From: Paulinella micropora
Lineage: Eukaryota > Cercozoa > Imbricatea > Euglyphida > Paulinellidae
NCBI GenBank assembly: GCA_019918135.1
Contig: WBZZ01002348.1
Location: 1 to 64,000 of the forward strand
Direction of reading: 5' to 3'
DNA: 64,000 nt
Shown here piece by piece: positions 31,298 to 40,856 of this stretch. The notes beneath the pieces were generated by a model. The model saw only the letters and a program-made list of their open reading frames with translations. It ran no database searches and had not been told where the DNA came from. Each line of letters starts with the position of its first letter. Position 1 is the stretch's first letter. The translations under genes and the position numbers were made by a program.

Positions 31298-33637
31298 TTG
31301 TCTCCTCTTGTAGTTCCCCCTTGGTGGGTCATCATATCGCTTCTGCTCAGCAGCCTCAGGTGCTGTGTGCTGAACAGAAGGGCAGGCAACACGGTCCCTT
31401 CAAACCCTTCTGCTTCTCCTCCTCTTATTGTTGCTTCCTTTTTCTTCCCTTTCCCCAGGTGGATTTGGGATATCGCCAAAATTGAGGCTGAGGAAGAGAT
31501 GGGCGCTTTGGTTCGCTCTCTTCCCCTGTCCAAGGTCTTTAACCCTTCAGACAGCAATGGGATTTCAGTCTCCCTCTCCTTGCCTCTTGACTTGTTGACA
31601 GCTGGGGTTGTGTCCGTCGATTCCCTCCCTTCTCTTTTGTCTGAGTTGGAGAGTGGGAATGTCTGGTGGCATGACTTCCCTTTCTGGTCCCTCGTCATTC
31701 CTCCTTGTCCTTCTACGTCTCTTTCTTCTTTTATGCCTAGGTTGCATCAAGCTAGGGTGGTTGCTTTGATCGGGTTTCAAGGCCAGGTGGAGCTGCAGTG
31801 CTTTGCCTCCAATACCACACACGTCTGGTTCGTACGCGACTCATCCCGGGGCTTGCACGTGGGTGGGATTGCGCTTGTAGATTTTAGATTCCCCAGGGGT
31901 AGAGGTAGGAGCATTCATTTTTTCGGTTGCCAGGAAGGTGACAGAAGGTTTCAGCCTGGCAAAAGAGAAGTGCTCCCTCTCTGGGATGGTGCAATCGAAC
32001 CTTTTCGGCCGGTTTTTAATGTTGACGAGCTCGTACGTCTTGCTAAGCTCTGTCTACCGGCAAGTGAGGCCGTTTGGCTCAAAAGCTTTTTGACGGGCAC
32101 AGACACTTTCTACAGAGGCACAGGCGAGTTTCTGCGTGATTATTCGCTGGTTAGTGCCCTTTCTAATGATGGCAATCAGCAAATTTACGATGCCAACATG
32201 AAGGCTGTCAAGAAGGGCTTCGTAGCTGGTCCGTTCGAGCGGGTCCCTTTCCCGAATCGCAGCTGTGCTCACCAAGCCATCGTCACGCGCGAACATGCCA
32301 TTCCAAAGGACAAGTGGCACCCGGAAAATGGGCAGAAGAGGCTCATCAACGACCTTTCCTTCCCCCGTTTTCTTTCTTTCAACCAGCTCTGCCCTAGGAC
32401 AGATGACGGGGTGGAGTACTACACACATGACAAACAGATGGCAAGAATCATTCATGCCTGCCCTGGCTGTGTTGTCTTCGGGGCGGACATCATTTCTGCA
32501 TACAACCAGACCCCGTTGCTCCCTTCCCTCTTTTGGCAGCAAGTGTCTGCGTGTAGACACCCAATCACTGGTCAGATATTTTATTTCGTTCTTCTGGTGC
32601 CGGTTTTTGGCGGAGTCTACGCTGCCGATGGATGGAACCACTTCGCAAGGATCCTGGAGTCCATCTTCGGGTTCAAAAGCATCCCCATGATGCTTTACGT
32701 AGACAACAGCGACGTGGTCTGCGAGTCCTGGAAGCAGGCTAGAGCGCTGCAGGCGGAATTCGTCAGTCTTTCGAAGCTTCTTGGTATTCCATGGCACGAA
32801 GAATTCATTGGTCAGTCGTTCCGCGCCCTCGGGTGGCTCAAAGACACACGCAAGGATCACTGGTTCGTGGAGCTCCCTAGCGACAAGTGTGCCATCGTTT
32901 TGGACGCTTTGACCAAGATCGCTCGCGGCGGCTTCTATTCGGTGAAGTCCTTTGAGCGGCTCCTTGGTCTTCTGTGTTTCGTTTCGCAGATTCTCTTTTA
33001 TCTCCGGCCGGCCGTTGGAAATTTGCGAATCGCTTTCAACGCCATGTCGAAGTCAGGTAGCAAGGGTGGCCGCTTCAGTGCCAGAGCCTGCCACGCATCT
33101 GGGTGGGCCCGCAAGCTTCTGCTCGATTCCAACTTCCGGCTTCCCCTGTCCGATTTCCTCAAAACGGGCGAGTATGACAAAGAGTCAATGACGTGGGTCA
33201 ATGACTCCACCAGGTGTACTTTTTGGACCGATGCAAACTTTTGTCAGGTCAACAGTTCGCAGTGGGGTAGAGGTGCAATTGTCGTGGCACCCTTTCGGTC
33301 CAAAGGCGTCTTCTCTTCTCGCTGCTGGTCCGACGAAGAGTTAGCCCTCCTCCGGTCTGAGAGTTTGGTCGCCTCGTCTCCTATGCGCGAGCTCTTCAGT
33401 GCATACGCTTCTGCCCATGAGTTTGCTGTTGCTCTGGGTTTCCGAAAGTTCCATATCGTCACCGATTGCGCTCCGGCCGCTCATTGTATCAACTCGTGCT
33501 ATTCTCCCCGGCCGAACATTCAGAGTCTGATCGACTCTTGGACTTCGAAGTTGTCTATCCTTGGCGTCTCTCTTTCAGCCTCGCAAGAACCTCGTGAACG
33601 TATTCTCATTGTGATCTGTTGGCCCGTGCACAGATAA
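31298..33637 (+). CDS. Reverse transcriptase-RNase H, unit 2
   Basis: The 779-residue frame has about 260 residues of Ser/Pro-rich lead, then a DIRS-type RT: GPFERVPFPN, HQAIVTREHAIPKDKWH, RLINDLSFPRFLSFN, VFGADIISAYNQTPLLP (first catalytic Asp region), FVLLVPVFGGVYAADGWNHF and MMLYVDNSDVV (second catalytic region). The RNase H domain follows with FWTDANF, then LRSESLVASSPMRELFSAYA, then FHIVTDCAPAAHCINS. This RT-RNase H order with a downstream tyrosine recombinase is the DIRS/Ngaro arrangement. The ATG at 31298 is only the first in frame. A pyrimidine-rich tract ending in CAG just upstream of the conserved part (about 31430-31458) resembles a splice acceptor, so the natural start is uncertain. 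Confidence 0.82.
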   Translation: MSPLVVPPWWVIISLLLSSLRCCVLNRRAGNTVPSNPSASPPLIVASFFFPFPRWIWDIAKIEAEEEMGALVRSLPLSKVFNPSDSNGISVSLSLPLDLLTAGVVSVDSLPSLLSELESGNVWWHDFPFWSLVIPPCPSTSLSSFMPRLHQARVVALIGFQGQVELQCFASNTTHVWFVRDSSRGLHVGGIALVDFRFPRGRGRSIHFFGCQEGDRRFQPGKREVLPLWDGAIEPFRPVFNVDELVRLAKLCLPASEAVWLKSFLTGTDTFYRGTGEFLRDYSLVSALSNDGNQQIYDANMKAVKKGFVAGPFERVPFPNRSCAHQAIVTREHAIPKDKWHPENGQKRLINDLSFPRFLSFNQLCPRTDDGVEYYTHDKQMARIIHACPGCVVFGADIISAYNQTPLLPSLFWQQVSACRHPITGQIFYFVLLVPVFGGVYAADGWNHFARILESIFGFKSIPMMLYVDNSDVVCESWKQARALQAEFVSLSKLLGIPWHEEFIGQSFRALGWLKDTRKDHWFVELPSDKCAIVLDALTKIARGGFYSVKSFERLLGLLCFVSQILFYLRPAVGNLRIAFNAMSKSGSKGGRFSARACHASGWARKLLLDSNFRLPLSDFLKTGEYDKESMTWVNDSTRCTFWTDANFCQVNSSQWGRGAIVVAPFRSKGVFSSRCWSDEELALLRSESLVASSPMRELFSAYASAHEFAVALGFRKFHIVTDCAPAAHCINSCYSPRPNIQSLIDSWTSKLSILGVSLSASQEPRERILIVICWPVHR

Positions 33638-33847
33638 CCCAAGCGACCGCGACCTGGTCCAAGTTGAACCCGTCCGGGCCTTCTTTGCGTCCTCTTCAGC
33701 GATGACGGAAGTCCCCTGGCTTGTCAAGTCGGCGGTAGAAGTCATGGCCTGCTCCGTGTTCTATAGCACCAGTGCTTCCTACAGTTCTGCCATCCGTAAG
33801 CTGCGCACGTTCTGCCAAGCCTACTCTACGGAACACTGGCGTCCTAT

Positions 33848-34810
33848 TTGGTGGCAGCCGGATCCGGTGCTGATCGTCCTTTTTCTCATCTGGTGAGCCA
33901 GTTCATGTCGGTCTCAACTTGTAAGGTTTACATGTACGCGATCCGGGACTTTTGCCTCCGGCTAAGCATGGGAGATCCCACAGACAATCACTTCGTCGAA
34001 ATGGCCTGGAGAGGCATCAAACGCAGTAAGCGTACTAGGCTGGACAATCGCCTCACTCTCGCGCTTCCAATGCTTGAGGTCATGGCGAGCTTCACCCTCA
34101 GTGCCGTCAAAAGTCGTTGCATTGCTAGATCAACCCGTCACCTTTGGATTGCTGTTGTCACGGTTGCTGTCTGGGGCTTCTTCGGTCTTTTTCGCGTGGG
34201 TGAACTCGTTGCTTCCGGAATCCGATCGCTCGCTACTTGCCGCTTCCTCGTTAATTCCTCTGTTTGGTTACGATTGGTAGACGAGATGAACCTCATCATG
34301 GTCACGCTCGACGGAGCCAAGCAAGATCCTTTCCGCCGTGGGTGCGAGGTCGGTCTCGCAGAGCAAGCCAACCCAATCGTCTGCCCGCACGCTTGGATGA
34401 AGTGCTTCGAGTCCAGTCGTGACGCCTTCAAGCTTTCTGTGGCTGGAAATTATCCCTACTTTCGACTCGCCGACAACTCTCCGCTCAATCGTGCAACTTT
34501 CGTTAACACTGCGCGTGATCTTTTGCAGAAGGCTGGGGTAGCAACAGGTGGTCGATTCAACGGGATCTCTCTTCGTCGTGGCGGCGCTGCACGTCTCTTT
34601 TCGCTGGGCGCCTCGGATACCACGATCATGCGTGCTGGGCGTTGGTCCTCGTCTTGTTTCCGCCTCTACGTGGGCGCGAGGATGGCTGAGTTGGTGGCCG
34701 AACAGAAAGCGATGGGGGGTTCTGGGATTCTCCAGGCTCAAATGGTGGAGGTGTTCGTTAATGTTGTTTTCAGTCCTCAAGTTTTTCGGTGCGGCTGTCC
34801 TGAGTTCTGA
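33848..34810 (+). CDS. Tyrosine recombinase, unit 2
   Basis: The 320-residue frame starts 210 bases after the RT-RNase H stop. The catalytic domain shows FGLFRVGELV (the first conserved Arg), ISLRRGGAARLFSLGASD (second Arg box) and IMRAGRWSSSCFRLYVG with the Trp and the nucleophilic Tyr. This is the YR domain that replaces the DDE integrase in DIRS-like elements, cutting and joining DNA through a covalent Tyr-DNA intermediate. The N-terminal core-binding region may begin upstream, since related sequence lies from about 33702. Present also in units 1 and 3. Confidence 0.88.
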   Translation: MVAAGSGADRPFSHLVSQFMSVSTCKVYMYAIRDFCLRLSMGDPTDNHFVEMAWRGIKRSKRTRLDNRLTLALPMLEVMASFTLSAVKSRCIARSTRHLWIAVVTVAVWGFFGLFRVGELVASGIRSLATCRFLVNSSVWLRLVDEMNLIMVTLDGAKQDPFRRGCEVGLAEQANPIVCPHAWMKCFESSRDAFKLSVAGNYPYFRLADNSPLNRATFVNTARDLLQKAGVATGGRFNGISLRRGGAARLFSLGASDTTIMRAGRWSSSCFRLYVGARMAELVAEQKAMGGSGILQAQMVEVFVNVVFSPQVFRCGCPEF

Positions 34811-35186
34811 GTTGTTCATCAGAGCCGCCAACTGTCAGTGTTTTTGAAACTTGAGTACTGAATTGTTGAGCCTAGACCTTTCCTCCTCCATCACACTCCG
34901 ACGAGTTCGGATGTCAGGGCCGCCTATGTAGTTAAAGTTTCTCTTGTTCTCATCCTTACTTAAAGCGGAACGCAACGATAACGGAACTTTAATTACTGGT
35001 TTGTTCCGGGCTTCGCCCGGAATTAACCGCCGTTAAAGTTCCGTTTGAGGCGTTTCGGTTTTTGCGCCAGTCCGGTCGGCGCGGCTTCACACGCAGGCGG
35101 AGCCGGCGCGTGTTTTTTCTGGTGTCTGGTTAGGCCTAGGTTGGAAAGTTGGGAAGATCGTCAGAGAAGTCAGAGAAGTCGCTTTA

Positions 35187-36810
35187 ATGCCTACAGTTTC
35201 CAAGAAACTCAAAGTTGGCTGCATTGCTTCAACGCTAGCGGCCTATCACGTCGCAGACAACGATTTATTCGATCGATTTGGGAAAAATTCCGAGACCGTT
35301 AGGATTACGGGCGTTGTAACGAATCTTACTGAGCAGCATGCTACTCTCAGCCTCAAAGCAGAGGAGAACGAGTGGTCTGTCCAAGTCCCACGCGGTCTTG
35401 CACGATTAGAGGATGAGTCTAAAAAGTGGAAATACCTCAACACTACCGGGGAGATCATCTGGGACTGAGCTACAGACGAAGCTGTCACGGTCCAATTCAC
35501 AAAAATTCCTCTTAATGTCAATGTCTCACGCCAGGATTTTATTAAGTCAATCCGTGATGTGAATGGCATTTTGGGGAACAACAACAGCAGTGATACAAAC
35601 GCAGCAAACAAACGGAAGGCTAAGGCTATTGCCTCTCATTTCGAGAACCTTTACAGTGCCCCGAGCCTGCACAAACTTTACAAAGAGTACTTCAATGAAT
35701 CAAAGGAAATCAAAAGAAATTCAACGAAGCCGGTTGTCTCTCTCATTCTTGCAACTCAGATTGTGAACGAGACTGTCGAGTGGCCTTTCGTCGTTCAGTC
35801 TGAGCTTGTTGAGAAAGAAGATGAGATTCTACTCGAAGAGTCGGAAGAGGGCGGTGAACAGCCCCCACAGAAGAAGCCAAAGAGTGGCTGGAAGGGAGAA
35901 AGCACTCTCGATTCGGACATTGACAAAGCTTTGAAGAAACAAGATGAACTGAAGGCAAGACTTCTGAAAGCTCGTCAGGTCGCCAGAGGCGGGAAGAAAG
36001 TTCACTTTGATGCATCCGTCCTCGATGAGCTGCAAGAAGCGAACGGAGGAGCTCGAACGGAGGATCAAGGAAGCAGCAGAAGACAAAGGTATTCCGCCTA
36101 ATTCTCTCATCGGGGCTCTAGGTTTTTCCAATTCAATGTCCGGTAGAGAGAAAGCCGAGTTGATACAAGAATTCCAAAGCCTGCCGGGGTCAGAAGATGT
36201 AGACTTTGACGTGTTGAAGAAGATCAAGTTAGGTAGAGAGTACATCAACCTTAAGGAGCTTCTACCGTCGAAAAAGAAGACTCTAATCGGCGAGTCCTTT
36301 GAGTCGGAACCGAAGACGGTCACCATCGAATCCTTTTTGGACTTGGTTCGCAAGCTCATCGTTCTCTATTCTAAACACCACCCCGAGCACGCCGAAGACA
36401 TGTGGGAACACTACCGTTATCTGGAGCTAATTGTCAGAAAGAACACTTTGTTGTCTGTAATGAAATGGGACAAAGCAACTCGGGGCAGGAGCAAGCTGGG
36501 ACAGTGGCACAAGGGCAACCTTCCTTTCGTTCTCGCCACAGCCATCCTCGATCCCATCGTTGCTTCCCAATCTTCCAACCAGTTCAGTGGCCAGAGCTCC
36601 TCGAAGACCCCACGCAACGTCAACAACACCCGTGGTGGCAGCCAGGCCAAGCAACAGTACCAGAGGTCGAAGAAAGTTTGTTTCAACTGGGCGGACGGCT
36701 TGGACTGCAGCTACAAAGACGACTGCCGCTTCCTTCACCAGTGCCCTGCGTGTCCTGGAAACAAGAACCACAAACGTGCTGACTGCCCTGACTGCGACAA
36801 TGCGAAGTGG
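35187..36810 (+). pseudogene. Gag-like region, unit 3
   Basis: Same gag-like protein with a CCCH finger and Cys/His cluster as in units 1 and 2. In this copy the zinc-binding tail is followed directly by the CAA tract. Confidence 0.75.
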
Positions 36811-37070
36811 CAACAACAACAACAACAACAACAACAACTTCAAAAACAACAACAACAGCAGCAACTACAACAACAACAACAACAACAACAACAACTACAA
36901 CTACAACAACCACAACAAACGCAACTACAGCAACCTCATCAACAGCTATTACAACCTCAACAACAACAACTACTTCTACTACCTCAGTTACAACTACAAC
37001 AACTACATCTACTACAACAACCTCAGCAACTACAACTACAACAACAGCAACAACAACCTCAACCTTTAGC

Positions 37071-37106
<36 letters not shown>

Positions 37107-37127
37107 GCCACAGCAAGAACAACAACT
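36811..37127 (+). repeat. (CAA)n-rich tract, unit 3
   Basis: A shorter version (about 317 bases) of the tract in units 1 and 2, with some CTA and AAA variants. The changing length shows that this part of the element is unstable. Confidence 0.95.
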
Positions 37128-37165
37128 CGTTCATTCTTCTTCCTCGTCTTCTTCCTCTCCTTCTG

Positions 37166-39505
37166 TTGTCTCCTCTTGTAGTTCCCCCTTGGTGGGTCAT
37201 CATATTGCTTCTGCTCAGCAGCCTCAGGTGCTGTGTGCTGAACAGAAGGGCAGGCAACACGGTCCCTTCAAACCCTTCTGCTTCTCCTCCTCTTATTGTT
37301 GCTTCCTTTTTCTTCCCTTTCCCCAGGTGGATTTGGGATATCGCCAAAATTGAGGCTGAGGAAGAGATGGGCGCTTTGGTTCGCTCTCTTCCCCTGTCCA
37401 AGGTCTTTAACCCTTCAGACAGCAATGGGATTTCAGTCTCCCTCTCCTTGCCTCTTGACTTGTTGACAGCTGGGGTTGTGTCAGTCGATTCCCTCCCTTC
37501 TCTTTTGTCTGAGTTGGAGAGTGGGAATGTCTGGTGGCATGACTTCCCTTTCTGGTCCCTCGTCATTCCTCCTTGTCCTTCTACGTCTCTTTCTTCTTTT
37601 ATGCCTAGGTTGCATCAAGCTAGGGTGGTTGCTTTGATCGGGTTTCAAGGCCAGGTGGAGCTGCAGTGCTTTGCCTCCAATACCACACACGTCTGGTTCG
37701 TACGCGACTCATCCCGGGGCTTGCACGTGGGTGGGATTGCGCTTGTAGATTTTAGATTCCCCAGGGGTAGAGGTAGGAGCATTCATTTTTTCGGTTGCCA
37801 GGAAGGTGACAGAAGGTTTCAGCCTGGCAAAAGAGAAGTGCTCCCTCTCTGGGATGGTGCAATCGAACCTTTTCGGCCGGTTTTTAATGTTGACGAGCTC
37901 GTACGTCTTGCTAAGCTCTGTCTACCGGCAAGTGAGGCCGTTTGGCTCAAAAGCTTTTTGACGGGCACAGACACTTTCTACAGAGGCACAGGCGAGTTTC
38001 TGCGTGATTATTCGCTGGCTAGTGCCCTTTCTAATGATGACAATCAGCAAATTTACGATGCCAACATGAAGGCTGTCAAGAAGGGCTTCGTAGCTGGTCC
38101 GTTCGAGCGGGTCCCTTTCCCGAATCGCAGCTGTGCTCACCAAGCCATCGTCACGCGCGAACATGCCATTCCAAAGGACAAGTGGCACCCGGAAAATGGG
38201 CAGAAGAGGCTCATCAACGACCTTTTCTTCCCCCGTTTTCTTTCTTTCAACCAGCTCTGCCCTAGGACAGATGACGGGGTGGAGTACTACACACATGACA
38301 AACAGATGGCAAGAATCATTCATGCCTGCCCTGGCTGTGTTGTCTTCGGGGCGGACATCGTTTCTGCATACAACCAGACCCCGTTGCTCCCTTCCCTCTT
38401 TTGGCAGCAAGTGTCTGCGTGTAGACACCCAATCACTGGTCAGATATTTTATTTCGTTCTTCTGGTGCCGGTTTTTGGCGGAGTCTACGCTGCCGATGGA
38501 TGGAACCACTTCGCAAGGATCCTGGAGTCCATCTTCGGGTTCAAAAGCATCCCCATGATGCTTTACGTAGACAACAGCGACGTGGTCTGCGAGTCCTGGA
38601 AGCAGGCTAGAGCGCTGCAGGCGGAATTCGTCAGTCTTTCGAAGCTTCTTGGTATTCCATGGCACGAAGAATTCATTGGTCAGTCGTTCCGCGCCCTCGG
38701 GTGGCTCAAAGACACACGCAAGGATCACTGGTTCGTGGAGCTCCCTAGCAACAAGCGTGCCATCGTTTTGGACGCTTTGACCAAGATCGCTCGCGGCGGC
38801 TTCTATTCGGTGAAGTCCTTTGAGCGGCTCCTTGGTCTTCTGTGTTTCGTTTCGCAGATTCTCTTTTATCTCCGGCCGGCCGTTGGAAATTTGCGAATCG
38901 CTTTCAACGCCATGTCGAAGTCAGGTAGCAAGGGTGGCCGCTTCAGTGCCAGAGCCTGCCACGCATCTGGGTGGGCCCGCAAGCTTCTGCTCGATTCCAA
39001 CTTCCGGCTTCCCCTGTCCGATTTCCTCAAAACGGGCGAGTATGACAAAGAGTCAATGACGTGGGTCAATGACTCCACCAGGTGTACTTTTTGGACCGAT
39101 GCAAACTTTTGTCAGGTCAACAGTTCGCAGTGGGGTAGAGGTGCAATTGTCGTGGCACCCTTTCGGTCCAAAGGCGTCTTCTCTTCTCGCTGCTGGTCCG
39201 ACGAAGAGTTAGCCCTCCTCCGGTCTGAGAGTTTGGTCGCCTCGTCTCCTATGCGCGAGCTCTTCAGTGCATACGCTTCTGCCCATGAGTTTGCTGTTGC
39301 TCTGGGTTTCCGAAAGTTCCATATCGTCACCGATTGCGCTCCGGCCGCTCATTGTATCAACTCGTGCTATTCTCCCCGGCCGAACATTCAGAGTCTGATC
39401 GACTCTTGGACTTCGAAGTTGTCTATCCTTGGCGTCTCTCTTTCAGCCTCGCAAGAACCTCGTGAACGTATTCTCATTGTGATCTGTTGGCCCGTGCACA
39501 GATAA
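37166..39505 (+). CDS. Reverse transcriptase-RNase H, unit 3
   Basis: A 779-residue frame equal in length to 31298-33637 and differing at only a handful of residues. The RT signatures (ADIVSAYNQTPLLP, MMLYVDNSDVV) and RNase H signatures (FWTDANF, FHIVTDCAPAAHC) are all present. Preservation of a frame this long in two copies argues that they moved or were copied recently. Confidence 0.82.
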   Translation: MSPLVVPPWWVIILLLLSSLRCCVLNRRAGNTVPSNPSASPPLIVASFFFPFPRWIWDIAKIEAEEEMGALVRSLPLSKVFNPSDSNGISVSLSLPLDLLTAGVVSVDSLPSLLSELESGNVWWHDFPFWSLVIPPCPSTSLSSFMPRLHQARVVALIGFQGQVELQCFASNTTHVWFVRDSSRGLHVGGIALVDFRFPRGRGRSIHFFGCQEGDRRFQPGKREVLPLWDGAIEPFRPVFNVDELVRLAKLCLPASEAVWLKSFLTGTDTFYRGTGEFLRDYSLASALSNDDNQQIYDANMKAVKKGFVAGPFERVPFPNRSCAHQAIVTREHAIPKDKWHPENGQKRLINDLFFPRFLSFNQLCPRTDDGVEYYTHDKQMARIIHACPGCVVFGADIVSAYNQTPLLPSLFWQQVSACRHPITGQIFYFVLLVPVFGGVYAADGWNHFARILESIFGFKSIPMMLYVDNSDVVCESWKQARALQAEFVSLSKLLGIPWHEEFIGQSFRALGWLKDTRKDHWFVELPSNKRAIVLDALTKIARGGFYSVKSFERLLGLLCFVSQILFYLRPAVGNLRIAFNAMSKSGSKGGRFSARACHASGWARKLLLDSNFRLPLSDFLKTGEYDKESMTWVNDSTRCTFWTDANFCQVNSSQWGRGAIVVAPFRSKGVFSSRCWSDEELALLRSESLVASSPMRELFSAYASAHEFAVALGFRKFHIVTDCAPAAHCINSCYSPRPNIQSLIDSWTSKLSILGVSLSASQEPRERILIVICWPVHR

Positions 39506-39715
39506 CCCAAGCGACCGCGACCTGGTCCAAGTTGAACCCGTCCGGGCCTTCTTTGCGTCCTCTTCAGCGATGACGGAAGTCCCCTGGCTTGTCAAGTCGG
39601 CGGTAGAAGTCATGGCCTGCTCCGTGTTCTATAGCACCAGTGCTTCCTACAGTTCTGCCATCCGTAAGCTGCGCACGTTCTGCCAAGCCTACTCTACGGA
39701 ACACTGGCGTCCTAT

Positions 39716-40678
39716 TTGGTGGCAGCCGGATCCGGTGCTGATCGTCCTTTTTCTCATCTGGTGAGCCAGTTCATGTCGGTCTCAACTTGTAAGGTTTACA
39801 TGTACGCGATCCGGGACTTTTGCCTCCGGCTAAGCATGGGAGATCCCACAGACAATCACTTCGTCGAAATGGCCTGGAGAGGCATCAAACGCAGTAAGCG
39901 TACTAGGCTGGACAATCGCCTCACTCTCGCGCTTCCAATGCTTGAGGTCATGCCGAGCTTCACCCTCAGTGCCGTCAAAAGTCGTTGCATTGCTAGATCA
40001 ACCCGTCACCTTTGGATTGCTGTTGTCACGGTTGCTGTCTGGGGCTTCTTCGGTCTTTTTCGCGTGGGTGAACTCGTTGCTTCCGGAATCCGATCGCTCG
40101 CTACTTGCCGCTTCCTCGTTAATTCCTCTGTTTGGTTACGATTGGTAGACGAGATGAACCTCATCATGGTCACGCTCGACGGAGCCAAGCAAGATCCTTT
40201 CCGCCGTGGGTGCGAGGTCGGTCTCGCAGAGCAAGCCAACCCAATCGTCTGCCCGCACGCTTGGATGAAGTGCTTCGAGTCCAGTCGTGACGCCTTCAAG
40301 CTTCCTGTGGCTGGAAATTATCCCTACTTTCGACTCGCCGACAACTCTCCGCTCGATCGTGCAACTTTCGTTAACACTGCGCGTGATCTTTTGCAGAAGG
40401 CTGGGGTAGCAACAGGTGGTCGATTCAACGGGATCTCTCTTCGTCGTGGCGGCGCTGCACGTCTCTTTTCGCTGGGCGCCTCGGATACCACGATCATGCG
40501 TGCTGGGCGTTGGTCCTCGTCTTGTTTCCGCCTCTACGTGGGCGCGAGGATGGCTGAGTTGGTGGCCGAACAGAAAGCGATGGGGGGTTCTGGGATTCTC
40601 CAGGCTCAAATGGTGGAGGTGTTCGTTAATGTTGTTTTCAGTCCTCAAGTTTTTCGGTGCGGCTGTCCTGAGTTCTGA
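39716..40678 (+). CDS. Tyrosine recombinase, unit 3
   Basis: A 320-residue frame nearly identical to 33848-34810, with the same Arg boxes (FGLFRVGELV, ISLRRGGAARLFSLG) and the Trp and Tyr region GRWSSSCFRLYVG. It lies 210 bases after the RT-RNase H frame, as in unit 2. Confidence 0.88.
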   Translation: MVAAGSGADRPFSHLVSQFMSVSTCKVYMYAIRDFCLRLSMGDPTDNHFVEMAWRGIKRSKRTRLDNRLTLALPMLEVMPSFTLSAVKSRCIARSTRHLWIAVVTVAVWGFFGLFRVGELVASGIRSLATCRFLVNSSVWLRLVDEMNLIMVTLDGAKQDPFRRGCEVGLAEQANPIVCPHAWMKCFESSRDAFKLPVAGNYPYFRLADNSPLDRATFVNTARDLLQKAGVATGGRFNGISLRRGGAARLFSLGASDTTIMRAGRWSSSCFRLYVGARMAELVAEQKAMGGSGILQAQMVEVFVNVVFSPQVFRCGCPEF

Positions 40679-40856
40679 GTTGTTCATCAGAGCCGCCAAC
40701 TGTCAGTGTTTTTGAAACTTGAGTACTGAATTGTTGAGCCTAGACCTTTCCTCCTCCATCACACTCCGACGAGTTCGGATGTCAGGGCCGCCTATGTAGT
40801 TAAAGTTTCTCTTGTTCTCATCCTTACTTAAAGCGGAACGCAACGATAACGGAACT

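Larger units (their letters stand above)
28333..34988 (+). mobile_element. Tyrosine-recombinase retroelement, unit 2 (longest copy)
   Basis: The longest unit at 6656 bp, directly joined to unit 1 on the left and unit 3 on the right with no spacer. Order: structured leader, gag-like region with CCCH finger, CAA tract, RT plus RNase H frame, tyrosine recombinase frame, non-coding right end of about 175 bases. RT, RNase H and tyrosine recombinase together without a DDE integrase define the DIRS/Ngaro/PAT group; which subgroup is not settled. It carries a few breaks, mainly in the gag region. Near-identity to the other units implies recent expansion. Confidence 0.9.
34989..40856 (+). mobile_element. 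Tyrosine-recombinase retroelement, unit 3
   Basis: Directly joined to units 2 and 4. It has all domains of unit 2 but is 5868 bp long; the difference lies around the end of gag and the CAA tract. The RT-RNase H and tyrosine recombinase frames are open. A few breaks, mainly towards gag. Nearly identical to unit 2 elsewhere. Confidence 0.9.

Noticed and set aside
23251-40856. Treating the repeated units as host gene duplications
   Set aside because: Each unit carries RT, RNase H and tyrosine recombinase domains and shares exact ends, so they are copies of one retroelement.
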